Shown here: positions 7,820-15,647 of the stretch, piece by piece
Position numbering within the stretch: position 1 is the first letter of the stretch
Layout: each line of letters starts with the position of its first letter
Assembly (NCBI GenBank): GCA_030536555.1
Contig: JAUNPU010000009.1
Coordinates: 41,149-105,148 of the forward strand
Length of the DNA: 64,000 bases
From: Eubacteriales bacterium
GTDB taxonomy: Bacteria > Bacillota > Clostridia > Lachnospirales > Lachnospiraceae
Direction of reading: 5' to 3'
Notes under the pieces: model-generated
Database searches by the model: none
The model's input: the letters and a program-made list of their open reading frames with translations, nothing else
Told to the model about the DNA's origin: nothing
Made by a program: the position numbers and the translations under genes

Positions 7820-8233
7820 ATGCCAGTTATTGAATCTTTAATCCGCTCTGAAGCAGACGGAACCATCAGCTTTGGAAATTACAAGTTAGCGACCAAGTCT
7901 AAATTACAGGATTTTGAGCACGCAGGGGATTTATATAAGATTAAGACGTTCTATGAGATCACCAAGTTAGAGCGCAACGGTCTGTTTGTATACGAGTCTG
8001 TACCGGGAACCACTGTAGAGCACTTTGCAGTGAACCATGACGGCGTGGAGTTCATGGTGGAGGGCGACAAGGACGCTCAGCTGACCATCCAGTTAGATGA
8101 CGATACGGAGTATGAGGTGTATGTGGATGGTGTTGCCGTAGGCGGCATGAAGACCAACATGAGCGGCAAGCTGGTAGCCAGCGTGGAACTGAACGAGGGT
8201 GCAGCCATCCAGGTGAAGGTAGTAAAGCGCTAA
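7820..8233 (+). CDS. Conserved small protein of Clostridia, often labelled endosialidase
   Basis: A 137-residue protein without signal peptide or membrane segment. It begins MPVIESLIRSEADGTISFGNY and continues in short beta-rich stretches (LFVYESVPGTTVEHF, LTIQLDDDTEYEVYVDGVAVG). Near-identical proteins are widespread in Lachnospiraceae and are carried in databases under the name endosialidase; I see no catalytic residues or length to support that name, and treat the function as unknown. It has a good ribosome site (AGGAGGG) and its own promoter. The stop codon lies in a 36-bp duplicated segment that leads into radA, so the two genes may be co-transcribed. Confidence 0.75.
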   Translation: MPVIESLIRSEADGTISFGNYKLATKSKLQDFEHAGDLYKIKTFYEITKLERNGLFVYESVPGTTVEHFAVNHDGVEFMVEGDKDAQLTIQLDDDTEYEVYVDGVAVGGMKTNMSGKLVASVELNEGAAIQVKVVKR

Positions 8234-8295
8234 GGGCATAAGAAGGACGAATTGTATATAAAGCGCTAAAGGCATAAGAAGGACAGATTACATAT
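8224..8295 (+). repeat. 36-bp tandem duplication carrying the radA ribosome binding site
   Basis: Positions 8224-8259 and 8260-8295 match at 31 of 36 bases. Each copy contains AAAGCGCTAA (the end of the preceding gene in copy 1) and AGAAGGAC, the Shine-Dalgarno region. The second copy ends inside the radA start codon. The duplication therefore creates a spare stop/ribosome site cassette between the two genes. Confidence 0.85.
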
Positions 8296-9673
8296 GGCAA
8301 AAGCGAAAGCAACCGCATTCTTCTGCAAGGAATGCGGATATGAATCCAGCAAGTGGATGGGGCAGTGCCCGGCGTGCAAATCATGGAATACCATGGTGGA
8401 GGAGCCGACGGCGAAGCGGGAACCATCGGGACGGAGTACCGGAAGTGTGCTGAGGCAGCTCCAGAAGCCCGTCCGGCTGGAAGAAGTGTCAATTGATGAA
8501 CAGGACCGGATGTCCACCGGATATCGGGAACTGGACCGGGTACTGGGGAGCGGCGTAGTGGCCGGCTCCCTGGTTTTGGTTGGCGGCGATCCCGGCATTG
8601 GAAAGTCCACCCTGCTGTTGCAGGTGTGCCGGAATCTGGCGGCTGCGGACCGCAGAGTCCTCTACATATCCGGGGAGGAATCCTTAAAGCAGATCAAGCT
8701 GCGAGCTGCCCGGATCGGCACGATCACCGGGGACCTGCTGTTTCTGTGTGAGACAAACCTGGACAACATCGAGGAGGCCATCCGGGAGGCGAAGCCGGAG
8801 GTGGTCATCATCGACTCGATTCAGACCATGTTCCGGGAGGACGTGTCCTCGGCGCCGGGCAGTGTCAGTCAGGTGCGGGAGTCCACCAACATCCTGATGC
8901 AGATTGCCAAGGGGATGGGCATTGCCGTATTTATCGTCGGTCACGTGACCAAGGAAGGCGTGGTGGCAGGTCCGAGAGTCTTAGAGCACATGGTGGACAC
9001 GGTGCTGTACTTTGAAGGAGAGCGCAATGCCTCCTACCGGATTCTGCGCGGCGTCAAGAACCGTTTTGGCTCTACCAATGAGATCGGCGTGTTCGAGATG
9101 CAGGAGAAGGGGCTTGTTGAGGTGGAGAATCCGTCGGAGTATCTGCTGGATGGCCGCCCGGAGGAGGCTTCCGGAGCGGTGGTGGCATGCTCGGTGGAGG
9201 GTACCCGCCCGATTCTTCTGGAGGTGCAGGCGCTGGTGGCACAGACCAACTTCGGGCTCCCCAGGCGGACGGCAGCCGGTACGGACTACAACCGTGTGAA
9301 CCTCCTGATGGCGGTGTTGGAGAAGCGGTGTCACTACGAGATGTCCCGCTATGATGCCTACGTGAACATAGCAGGCGGTGTGAAGATGAATGAACCGGCG
9401 CTGGATCTGGCGATTATTCTGGCTCTGGTGTCCAGCATGAAGGACAAGCCGGTGAGCCCCAAGTGCATCATATTCGGTGAGGTGGGGCTGTCCGGCGAGG
9501 TGCGTGCCGTGTCCCAGGCGGAGCAGCGGGTGAATGAGGCGGTGAAGCTGGGATTTGAGTCCTGCATTCTGCCAAAGGTATGCTTAGATAAGATGCGCAG
9601 CGCGGACCGGAACGGAAAAATCTGGCTGTACGGCGTGAGCAATGTGAGAGAGGCAATCGGGCTGATCTCGTAA
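8294..9673 (+). CDS. radA: RadA, DNA branch-migration and repair ATPase
   Basis: All RadA hallmarks are present in order: a zinc finger with C11, C14, C25 and C28, a RecA-like core with Walker A GGDPGIGKS (K104), Walker B region VVIIDSIQT, the RadA-specific KNRFG motif near residue 255, and a C-terminal Lon-protease-like domain with inactive site. Length 459 is standard. RadA extends heteroduplex DNA in recombination intermediates and helps restart stalled forks. It begins at the end of a duplicated ribosome-binding segment and is followed by the promoter of tRNA-Trp. Confidence 0.97.
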   Translation: MAKAKATAFFCKECGYESSKWMGQCPACKSWNTMVEEPTAKREPSGRSTGSVLRQLQKPVRLEEVSIDEQDRMSTGYRELDRVLGSGVVAGSLVLVGGDPGIGKSTLLLQVCRNLAAADRRVLYISGEESLKQIKLRAARIGTITGDLLFLCETNLDNIEEAIREAKPEVVIIDSIQTMFREDVSSAPGSVSQVRESTNILMQIAKGMGIAVFIVGHVTKEGVVAGPRVLEHMVDTVLYFEGERNASYRILRGVKNRFGSTNEIGVFEMQEKGLVEVENPSEYLLDGRPEEASGAVVACSVEGTRPILLEVQALVAQTNFGLPRRTAAGTDYNRVNLLMAVLEKRCHYEMSRYDAYVNIAGGVKMNEPALDLAIILALVSSMKDKPVSPKCIIFGEVGLSGEVRAVSQAEQRVNEAVKLGFESCILPKVCLDKMRSADRNGKIWLYGVSNVREAIGLIS

Positions 9674-9718
9674 ATTGCAGAAGTTGTACAAAAAATTTAC
9701 AAAAAATAAAATTTTCTG

Positions 9719-9747
9719 TTGACAGTCTGGATGTTCTATGCTATTAT
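9719..9747 (+). promoter_or_regulatory. Strong SigA promoter of tRNA-Trp
   Basis: TTGACA (9719-9724) and TATTAT (9742-9747) with a 17-bp spacer, 40 bp ahead of the mature tRNA 5' end. Confidence 0.85.
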
Positions 9748-9787
9748 AAATGAGCGTTAAGCGAACAGCACAAACGCGAACATCCAT

Positions 9788-9858
9788 AGGGGAATAGTTC
9801 AATGGTAGAGCAGCGGTCTCCAAAACCGTAGATGGGGGTTCGAGCCCCTCTTCCCCTG
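9788..9858 (+). tRNA. tRNA-Trp (anticodon CCA)
   Basis: The 7-bp acceptor stem AGGGGAA/TTCCCCT closes perfectly. The D-arm region GTTCAATGGTAGAGC, the anticodon stem-loop GCGGT-CTCCAAA-ACCGT with anticodon CCA, and the T-arm GGGGGTTCGAGCCCC are all present. The 3' CCA is not encoded; the discriminator is G. It stands alone, with its own promoter and terminator, between radA and an accessory AAA gene. Confidence 0.95.
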
Positions 9859-9893
9859 CTGACTATTTGAAAGAATAGCCCAACCCACGATGA

Positions 9894-9931
9894 GTTCAGA
9901 GCCTTGATTGAGAAGGTGTCTGGACTTTTTT
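9894..9931 (+). terminator. Terminator after tRNA-Trp
   Basis: GTTCAGA-GCC pairs with GGTGTCTGGAC (one wobble and a bulge) and is followed by a run of six T. Confidence 0.65.
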
Positions 9932-10028
9932 GTTATGCGGAGAGCTATCCTGGGGGAAAGTGGTGGAATTTCAGAAGCAGTCATGTTAATATAAGGATAG
10001 ATGTGAGATTTCCAGAGGAGGTGTGGGA

Positions 10029-11633
10029 GTGAGCAGGCGATACTTTAATGTTGCAGGAAGCTGTAATCCGGAAGAGCATTATATGGTGGATATTTCAACA
10101 CGGCTGGATGAGATAGAAGCGCTGATTCAAGAACATAAGTATTTTGTGATCAATCGGGCGAGGCAGTATGGAAAGACTACCCTGCTCAGCCTTCTTACCA
10201 GCCGACTGGCAAAGCAGTATATCGTATTCTTTCTGAGCTTTGAGGGAATCGGGGAATCGGATTATCGGGATGAAGCGGCATTCTGCAGAATGATCTGCGG
10301 ACTGATGTGGGAGGAAATTCAGGACGGCGAGGTGACAGGTATTCATGCTTCCGTGAGAGAGCGCCTGAGTCAGATTGCATCGGACGAGGAGGAACCAATC
10401 AGTTTTCGCATGTTATCTTCTCTGATTACGGAGTTATGTGAGACTTCCGGGAAACCGGTAGTGCTGATGATTGACGAAGTGGATCAGGCAAGCAGCAGTC
10501 AGCAGTTTCTGACGTTTCTTGGAATGCTCAGGAACAAATATCTTCGAAGAACACGAAGAAAGACATTTCAGTCTGTGATTCTGGCAGGGCTATATGATAT
10601 CAAGAACCTGAAGCTTCGGATGCGACCGGAGGAAGAGCACAGATACAACAGTCCGTGGAATATAGCGGCTCGCTTTGAGGTGAACCTGAGTTTTTCCACA
10701 AAAGACATAGCGGGGATGCTTTCGCAGTATGAGACAGACCATCAGACAGGTATGGATGTGGACGCGGTCGCCGAAAGTATCTACGACTATACGTCCGGGT
10801 ATCCGTTCCTTGTTTCTTATATCTGTAAGCTGATCGACGAAACGCTGCCTCAGGAAGCCCGCTTCGCAGGCAGAGGCAGTGCAGTCTGGTCGGAAGAAGG
10901 AATATCAGAAGCGGTAAAGGTGATTGTCAGGGAACCGGGAATCAGCCTGTTCGACAGTATGATGAAGCAGCTGGACCGCTTCCCGGAGTTAAATGAGATG
11001 CTTGAGGATATTTTATATCAGGGCAGACAGTTCCTGTACAGTCCGGATGTAGAGTCTGTGGGGGTAGGCATGATGTTCGGGTTCCTGCGGGAACGAGATG
11101 GAATGGTGACTGTGTCCAACCGTATTTTCGAGATGCGTCTGCTGAATAAGTATATTGCGGAAGAGATGTCGGTCAGTGAAGCATATCAGATTGGAGCCAG
11201 AGATAAGAATCGCTATATTCGAAATGGTGTATTGGATATGGAAGGAATACTGGCGGCGTTTGTACGGCATTATTCTGATATATTTGGCAAAAAAGATGAA
11301 AAGTTTGCAGAAGAAAAAGGTCGCAAGCTGTTTCTGCTTTATCTGAAGCCGATTATCAACGGTGTAGGAAATGTCTACATGGAGGCAGCGACCAGAGATC
11401 TTGACCGGACCGATCTGATTATTGATTATCTTGGGCGGCAATATATTGTGGAACTGAAAATATGGCGGGGCGATGCTTATAATACCAGAGGAGAGAATCA
11501 GATCAGCGGATATCTGGATGACTATCATCAGAAAAAAGGGTATATGCTGAGTTTTAACTTTAACAAGAATAAAACACCGGGAATACACCTGGTGCAATCG
11601 GGAGATAAGACGATTGTGGAAGCGGTAGTCTGA
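10029..11633 (+). CDS. AAA-ATPase-like protein with C-terminal PD-(D/E)XK nuclease-fold domain
   Basis: The N-terminal half is a P-loop ATPase; the Walker A equivalent reads NRARQYGKTTLL and the Walker B VVLMIDEVDQA, followed by winged-helix-like segments. The last 100 residues hold a PD-(D/E)XK signature (RTDLIIDYLG, then IVELKIWRGD). This matches the large family of AAA-ATPase-like/DUF1703-type proteins that are common, highly variable accessory genes in gut Clostridia and Bacteroidetes; their role is unknown, with suggestions of mobile-element or defence function. GTG 10029 is preferred as start (AGAGGAGG eight bases upstream); the GTG at 10023 would be too close. It lies directly after tRNA-Trp, a typical insertion locale. 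A second, diverged member is at 49698. Confidence 0.8.
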   Translation: MSRRYFNVAGSCNPEEHYMVDISTRLDEIEALIQEHKYFVINRARQYGKTTLLSLLTSRLAKQYIVFFLSFEGIGESDYRDEAAFCRMICGLMWEEIQDGEVTGIHASVRERLSQIASDEEEPISFRMLSSLITELCETSGKPVVLMIDEVDQASSSQQFLTFLGMLRNKYLRRTRRKTFQSVILAGLYDIKNLKLRMRPEEEHRYNSPWNIAARFEVNLSFSTKDIAGMLSQYETDHQTGMDVDAVAESIYDYTSGYPFLVSYICKLIDETLPQEARFAGRGSAVWSEEGISEAVKVIVREPGISLFDSMMKQLDRFPELNEMLEDILYQGRQFLYSPDVESVGVGMMFGFLRERDGMVTVSNRIFEMRLLNKYIAEEMSVSEAYQIGARDKNRYIRNGVLDMEGILAAFVRHYSDIFGKKDEKFAEEKGRKLFLLYLKPIINGVGNVYMEAATRDLDRTDLIIDYLGRQYIVELKIWRGDAYNTRGENQISGYLDDYHQKKGYMLSFNFNKNKTPGIHLVQSGDKTIVEAVV

Positions 11634-11822
11634 TATCAAATCAAGGCAGCAGAGTAATGGCAGGATGCAGGCAGCTGGAGGAATGGGAGAAAGAAAACAT
11701 CTCCAATCTTACAGACGGTAACTCCTGAGTATTTTGGTAAAAACATGGAATCGGTTCCAAATCAATGGCGTTTTTCACAAATTTCAGCCTTCAAACCGCC
11801 GGAATCCTGTGAAAAATGGATT

Positions 11823-11880
11823 TTGACAATTCTTTCTCAAGATGATATAAATGTTGCAACACAGATAAGTGTGTTGCAAC
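11823..11880 (+). promoter_or_regulatory. Promoter with a perfect 11-bp inverted repeat at the transcription start
   Basis: TTGACA (11823-11828), 17-bp spacer, TATAAA (11846-11851). Two bases later GTTGCAACACA (11853-11863) and TGTGTTGCAAC (11870-11880) form a perfect 11-bp palindrome with a 6-nt loop, ending two bases ahead of the ribosome site AAGAAGGAG. It could be an operator covering the start site or a 5'-end hairpin in the mRNA. Further upstream TTTTTCACA (11771-11779) and TGTGAAAAA (11808-11816) form another inverted repeat in the otherwise featureless gap. Confidence 0.75.
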
Positions 11881-11899
11881 CAAGAAGGAGTTGAAAAAA

Positions 11900-12145
11900 A
11901 TGAAAGAAAGAAAAATCAAGTTAACATCAATGGAAGAGGCAAAGGCATTTGTACAGGCCGCTATGAAGTGCGACTATGATGTAGACGTGTACTACAACCG
12001 TGTGGTGATCGATGCGAAATCCATTCTTGGAGTATTAAGTCTTGATTTGACCCGTGTACTGACTGTAAGAATGTTTGAGGAGAATGCCGAGTTTGAGGAG
12101 TTTCTGGACAAATTGGCACCGGTTGCTGACAGCAAGATTGCATAA
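11900..12145 (+). CDS. HPr-like protein lacking the catalytic histidine (Crh-like)
   Basis: An 81-residue HPr-fold protein. The N-terminal GxHARPA motif with the PTS phosphoacceptor His15 is absent; the equivalent region reads LTSMEEAKAFVQAA. In contrast, the region of the regulatory serine is well kept: DAKSILGVLSL, with Ser41 in the place of HPr Ser46. This is the same logic as Bacillus Crh, which lost His15 but kept Ser46, though this sequence is more diverged. It therefore probably cannot carry phosphate for sugar transport but could be a target of HPr kinase or a regulator. ATG 11900 is chosen because AAGAAGGAG ends nine bases upstream. It precedes a mannose-type PTS operon but is separated from it by a strong terminator. 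Confidence 0.75.
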   Translation: MKERKIKLTSMEEAKAFVQAAMKCDYDVDVYYNRVVIDAKSILGVLSLDLTRVLTVRMFEENAEFEEFLDKLAPVADSKIA

Positions 12146-12207
12146 TCCAGAGGAGAGCAGAGATAAAACCATAATCCGACAAAGAGTGTAACAACGAAGA
12201 ACAAAAG

Positions 12208-12255
12208 CCGCCTGCTGGCGAGGGAAACACATCCCGCCAGCAGGCGGTATTTTTT
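12208..12255 (+). terminator. Strong terminator after the HPr-like gene
   Basis: CCGCCTGCTGGCG and CGCCAGCAGGCGG form a perfect 13-bp stem with a 14-nt loop, followed by TATTTTTT. Confidence 0.93.
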
Positions 12256-12327
12256 GATCATTACAGCAATTTATAAATAATTTCTAAAAAAAATATAAAC
12301 TATTTGAGGAAAAGTTACAAAAAGTTG

Positions 12328-12398
12328 TTTAAAAAATATCAATCTTGTAGTATAATGGAAAACAACTGGGACAGCGGAGGGATGTTATTCTGTCTCAG
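12328..12398 (+). promoter_or_regulatory. Promoter and leader hairpin of the mannose-type PTS operon
   Basis: TTTAAA (12328-12333), 17 bp, TATAAT (12351-12356). Just downstream, CTGGGACAG (12366-12374) and CTGTCTCAG (12390-12398) form a 9-bp stem with one wobble in the untranslated leader. No sigma-54 type -24/-12 element is visible, in contrast to many mannose-type PTS operons. Confidence 0.6.
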
Positions 12399-12425
12399 AA
12401 GAATAGACGAAAGGGGTATATGAAC

Positions 12426-13415
12426 ATGGTAGGAATTATTCTTGCTAGCCACGGCGGATTCGCAGAAGGTATCAAACAGTCCGGCGCTATGGTATTTGGA
12501 GAGCAGCCGAATCTGGCAGCCGTTACTCTGATGCCGAGCCAGGGACCTGATGATGTGAAGCGCCAGATGGAAGAGGCAATCGCCTCATTCGAGAACCCGG
12601 ACGAAGTGCTGTTTCTTGTGGACCTGTGGGGCGGCACGCCGTTCAATCAGGCGAACGGACTGTTAGCCGGTCACGAGGACAAGTGGGCGATCGTCACCGG
12701 TCTGAATCTTCCGATGCTGATCGAGGCGTATGTGGCACGTATGGGTGTCGAGAGCGCGCAGGAGATCGCAAAGATGATCAGCCCGAGCGGTAAGGACGGC
12801 ATCAAGCTCTGTCCGGAGACGCTGGAGCCGAAGAAGGAGGAGCCTGCGGCAGCGGCTGACAACGGACAGCCCAAGGGTGCTCTGCCTCCGGGAACGGTAG
12901 TCGGAGACGGCAAGATTAAGTACGTGCTGGCACGTATCGACTCTCGTTTGCTTCATGGACAGGTTGCTACGGCATGGTCCAAGACAACTCAGCCAACCAG
13001 AATCATCGTTGTATCCGATTCTGTGGCACATGACGATCTGCGTAAGAAGCTGATCACCGAGGCTGCACCGCCAGGAGTGAAGGCGAATGTAGTCCCGATC
13101 GACAAGATGATCCAGGTAGCTAAGGATCCGCGTTTTGGCGGCACCAAGGCTCTGCTTCTGTTCGAGACTCCGCAGGATGCGCTCCGCGCCATCGAGGGAG
13201 GTGTGGATATCAAGGAGCTGAACATCGGTTCCATGGCACATTCTGTAGGCAAGGTGGCAGTGAGCAAGGTGCTGTCTCTGGGTACAGATGATGTGAAGAC
13301 CTTTGAGAAGCTGAAATCTCTGGGCGTCAAGTTCGACGTGCGCAAGGTTCCGTCTGATTCAAGAGACAACATGGACGAGATCATTGCCAAGGCGAAAGCA
13401 GAACTTAAGGCATAA
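12426..13415 (+). CDS. manX: PTS mannose-family EIIAB component
   Basis: The N-terminal EIIA-Man domain starts MVGIILASHGGFAEG with phosphoacceptor His9 and includes the conserved DLWGGTPFNQA. A Pro/Ala/Glu-rich linker (residues about 135-160) leads to the EIIB-Man domain with RIDSRLLHGQV, where His177 takes the phosphoryl group and passes it to the sugar. The protein is cytosolic and works with the EIIC and EIID products of the next two genes. ATG 12426 fits the family start and the GGGG site better than the in-frame ATG at 12420. Substrate is likely mannose, glucose or a related hexose, delivered as the 6-phosphate. Confidence 0.93.
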   Translation: MVGIILASHGGFAEGIKQSGAMVFGEQPNLAAVTLMPSQGPDDVKRQMEEAIASFENPDEVLFLVDLWGGTPFNQANGLLAGHEDKWAIVTGLNLPMLIEAYVARMGVESAQEIAKMISPSGKDGIKLCPETLEPKKEEPAAAADNGQPKGALPPGTVVGDGKIKYVLARIDSRLLHGQVATAWSKTTQPTRIIVVSDSVAHDDLRKKLITEAAPPGVKANVVPIDKMIQVAKDPRFGGTKALLLFETPQDALRAIEGGVDIKELNIGSMAHSVGKVAVSKVLSLGTDDVKTFEKLKSLGVKFDVRKVPSDSRDNMDEIIAKAKAELKA

Positions 13416-13432
13416 TAACAGGAGGTAAAGAA

Positions 13433-14236
13433 ATGGAATTATCATTTATTTCGATTATATTGGTATTGCTCGTTGCTTTCCTGGCTGGTATTGAGAGCGT
13501 ATGTGACGAGTTTCAGTTCCATCAGCCGTTAGTAGCATGTACACTGATCGGTCTTGTGACCGGCAATCTGGAAGCCGGCATCGTGCTGGGCGGAAGCCTG
13601 CAGATGATCGCCATGGGCTGGGCGAATATCGGCGCGGCAATCGCACCGGATGCAGCTCTGGCTTCCGTAGCATCTGCAATCATCCTGGTTCTGGGCGGAC
13701 AGGGCGTAGCCGGTGTGTCTACTGCAATCGCAGTGGCAATCCCGCTGGCAGTGGCAGGTCTGTTCCTGACCATGATCGTTCGTACTCTGTCTGTGGCATG
13801 TGTTCACCGTATGGACGCAGCAGCTGAGAATGCAGATCTTCGCGGCGTACAGATGTGGCACATCATCGCCATCATCATGCAGGGTCTTCGTATTGCAATC
13901 CCGGCAGGCGCACTGCTGTTCATCCCGGCTGCAACCGTACAGGGCTTTCTGGAGTCCATGCCGGCATGGCTGACCGATGGTATGGCAATCGGCGGCGGTA
14001 TGGTCGTAGCAGTAGGTTACGCACTGGTTATCAACATGATGGCATCCCGCGAGGTATGGCCGTTCTTCGTGATCGGCTTCTGTCTGGCAGCGATCTCCAA
14101 CCTGACCCTGATCGCTCTGGGTGCTATCGCTATCTCCTTCGCACTGATCTATCTGAAACTGTCTGAGGGTGGCGGCGCAGCAGCAGGCGGCGGCAACGTG
14201 GGAGATCCCCTTGACGACATTCTGAATGATTATTAA
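13433..14236 (+). CDS. manY: PTS mannose-family EIIC component (membrane)
   Basis: A 267-residue integral membrane protein with the EII-Sor signature (LAGIESVCDEFQFHQPLVACTLIGLVTGN, here cut for length: residues about 18-46) and the Gly-rich GGSLQMIAMGWANIG. Several hydrophobic segments span the sequence. It forms the sugar channel together with EIID. The C-terminal tail is Gly-rich and acidic (GGGNVGDPLDDILNDY). It lies 17 bp after manX and shares its transcript. Confidence 0.93.
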   Translation: MELSFISIILVLLVAFLAGIESVCDEFQFHQPLVACTLIGLVTGNLEAGIVLGGSLQMIAMGWANIGAAIAPDAALASVASAIILVLGGQGVAGVSTAIAVAIPLAVAGLFLTMIVRTLSVACVHRMDAAAENADLRGVQMWHIIAIIMQGLRIAIPAGALLFIPAATVQGFLESMPAWLTDGMAIGGGMVVAVGYALVINMMASREVWPFFVIGFCLAAISNLTLIALGAIAISFALIYLKLSEGGGAAAGGGNVGDPLDDILNDY

Positions 14237-14254
14237 TTGAAGGAGGTAAGAGAG

Positions 14255-15166
14255 ATGGCAGAGAAGATTACATTAAGTAAGAAGGATCGTTTGTCCTGCG
14301 CTTTGCGTTCTACTTTCCTTCAGGGTTCCTGGAACTATGAGCGTATGCAGAACGGTGGCTGGGCATTTGCAATGATCCCGGCGATCCGCAAGTTATATCC
14401 CAACAAGGAAGATCAGAAGGCGGCTTTAAAGCGTCATCTGGAGTTCTTCAATACACAGCCGTTCGTGGCTTCCCCGGTACTGGGTGTTACCCTGGCGCTG
14501 GAGGAGGAGCGTGCCAACGGCGCACCGGTGGATGACGTAGCCATCCAGGGTGTTAAGATCGGTATGATGGGACCCCTGGCCGGTGTCGGCGACCCGGTAT
14601 TCTGGTTCACCGTTCGCCCGATTCTGGGTGCACTGGGTGCATCTCTGGCAATGAACGGCAACATTTTAGGACCGATCCTGTTCTTCGTCCTGTTCAATGC
14701 GATTCGCTGGGCATTTATGTGGTACACCCAGGAGTTCGGCTACAAGGCAGGAAGCAAGATCACCGAGGACCTTTCCGGCGGTCTGTTGCAGAAGATCACC
14801 AAGGGCGCATCCATTCTGGGTATGTTTATCCTGGGTGCCCTGATTCAGAGATGGGTATCCATCAACTTCAAGCCGGTGGTATCCACCGTTAAGCTGGATG
14901 ACAAGGCATACATCCACTGGGATGAGCTGGCAGCAGGCGGCGAGGGCATCAAGCAGGCATTTATGCAGTATTCCTCCGGCATGTCTCTGACACCGGATAA
15001 GGTAACCACCCTGCAGAGCAACTTTGACTCTCTGCTTCCGGGACTGATGCCGTTGGCGCTGACCCTGCTTTGCATGTGGCTGCTGAAGAAGAACGTATCT
15101 CCGATCGTTATTATTCTGGGCCTGTTCGTCGTAGGTATCGTAGGCCATCTGATTGGATTACTGTAA
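14255..15166 (+). CDS. manZ: PTS mannose-family EIID component (membrane)
   Basis: A 303-residue EIID protein. It starts with a cytosolic stretch (LSKKDRLSCALRSTFLQGSWNYERMQNGG) typical of the family, followed by NTQPFVASPVLGVTLALEE and a C-terminal group of transmembrane helices (LMPLALTLLCMWLLKK). It pairs with EIIC in the membrane. ATG 14255 has AAGGAGG seven to ten bases upstream; an in-frame TTG at 14237 directly follows the manY stop and is not needed. Confidence 0.93.
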   Translation: MAEKITLSKKDRLSCALRSTFLQGSWNYERMQNGGWAFAMIPAIRKLYPNKEDQKAALKRHLEFFNTQPFVASPVLGVTLALEEERANGAPVDDVAIQGVKIGMMGPLAGVGDPVFWFTVRPILGALGASLAMNGNILGPILFFVLFNAIRWAFMWYTQEFGYKAGSKITEDLSGGLLQKITKGASILGMFILGALIQRWVSINFKPVVSTVKLDDKAYIHWDELAAGGEGIKQAFMQYSSGMSLTPDKVTTLQSNFDSLLPGLMPLALTLLCMWLLKKNVSPIVIILGLFVVGIVGHLIGLL

Positions 15167-15181
15167 TCAGGAAGCGGTATT

Positions 15182-15559
15182 ATGGTCAAATCACTGAACA
15201 CAAAAGTGGACCTTGTGGTGGATGGCACTTCCTTTCAGGGACTGAATTCCTACGGGAAGATCATGATCGGAGACAGGGCCTTCGAATACTACAACGACCG
15301 CAAGGTCACGGATTATATCCAGATTCCCTGGGAGGAGGTGGATCTGGTGGTTGCATCGGTGCTGTTTAAGGGAAGATACATTCCCCGCTACGGGATTCAG
15401 ACGAAGAGGAGTGGTATGTTTACCTTCTCCTCCAAGAACCCGAAGGGGGTCATCCGGGCAATCAACCAGTACATCCCCAGGGAGCGGATGGTTCATTCTC
15501 TCGGCTTTTTCCAGGTGCTGAAGCGGGCAGTGCAGAGGCGGTTCGGAAAGAAGGCATAG
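15182..15559 (+). CDS. manO: DUF956 protein, mannose PTS accessory protein ManO
   Basis: A 125-residue soluble protein of the DUF956 family, which is found almost only at the end of mannose-type PTS operons; the place here, 15 bp after manZ, agrees. Conserved stretches include SYGKIMIGDRAFEYYN, IPWEEVDLVVASV and FTFSSKNPKGVIRAI. The family is believed to modulate activity or expression of the transporter, but the mechanism is not settled. A terminator follows within 45 bp. Confidence 0.88.
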   Translation: MVKSLNTKVDLVVDGTSFQGLNSYGKIMIGDRAFEYYNDRKVTDYIQIPWEEVDLVVASVLFKGRYIPRYGIQTKRSGMFTFSSKNPKGVIRAINQYIPRERMVHSLGFFQVLKRAVQRRFGKKA

Positions 15560-15601
15560 GAGAAAGGACCGAAGATACAGGATTGAGGGAAGTATTTCAG
15601 G

Positions 15602-15629
15602 CAGGAGCGGCATGACCGCTCCTGTTTTT
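15602..15629 (+). terminator. Terminator of the PTS operon
   Basis: CAGGAGCGG and CCGCTCCTG form a perfect 9-bp stem with loop CATGA, followed by TTTTT. Confidence 0.92.
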
Positions 15630-15647
15630 ACATGAGCGAGGTATAGA

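Noticed and set aside
7820..8233. Naming the conserved small protein an endosialidase
   Set aside because: At 137 residues without catalytic motifs, and given its wide spread in Lachnospiraceae, the database name is not supported by sequence.
9841..9860. Attachment-site duplication of the tRNA-Trp 3' end
   Set aside because: I found no second copy of GTTCGAGCCCCTCTTCCCC downstream of the AAA-like gene and no integrase.
12260..12425. Sigma-54 promoter for the mannose-type PTS operon
   Set aside because: No TGGCAC-N5-TTGC type element is visible; a SigA promoter is present instead, and no LevR/ManR activator gene is next to it.
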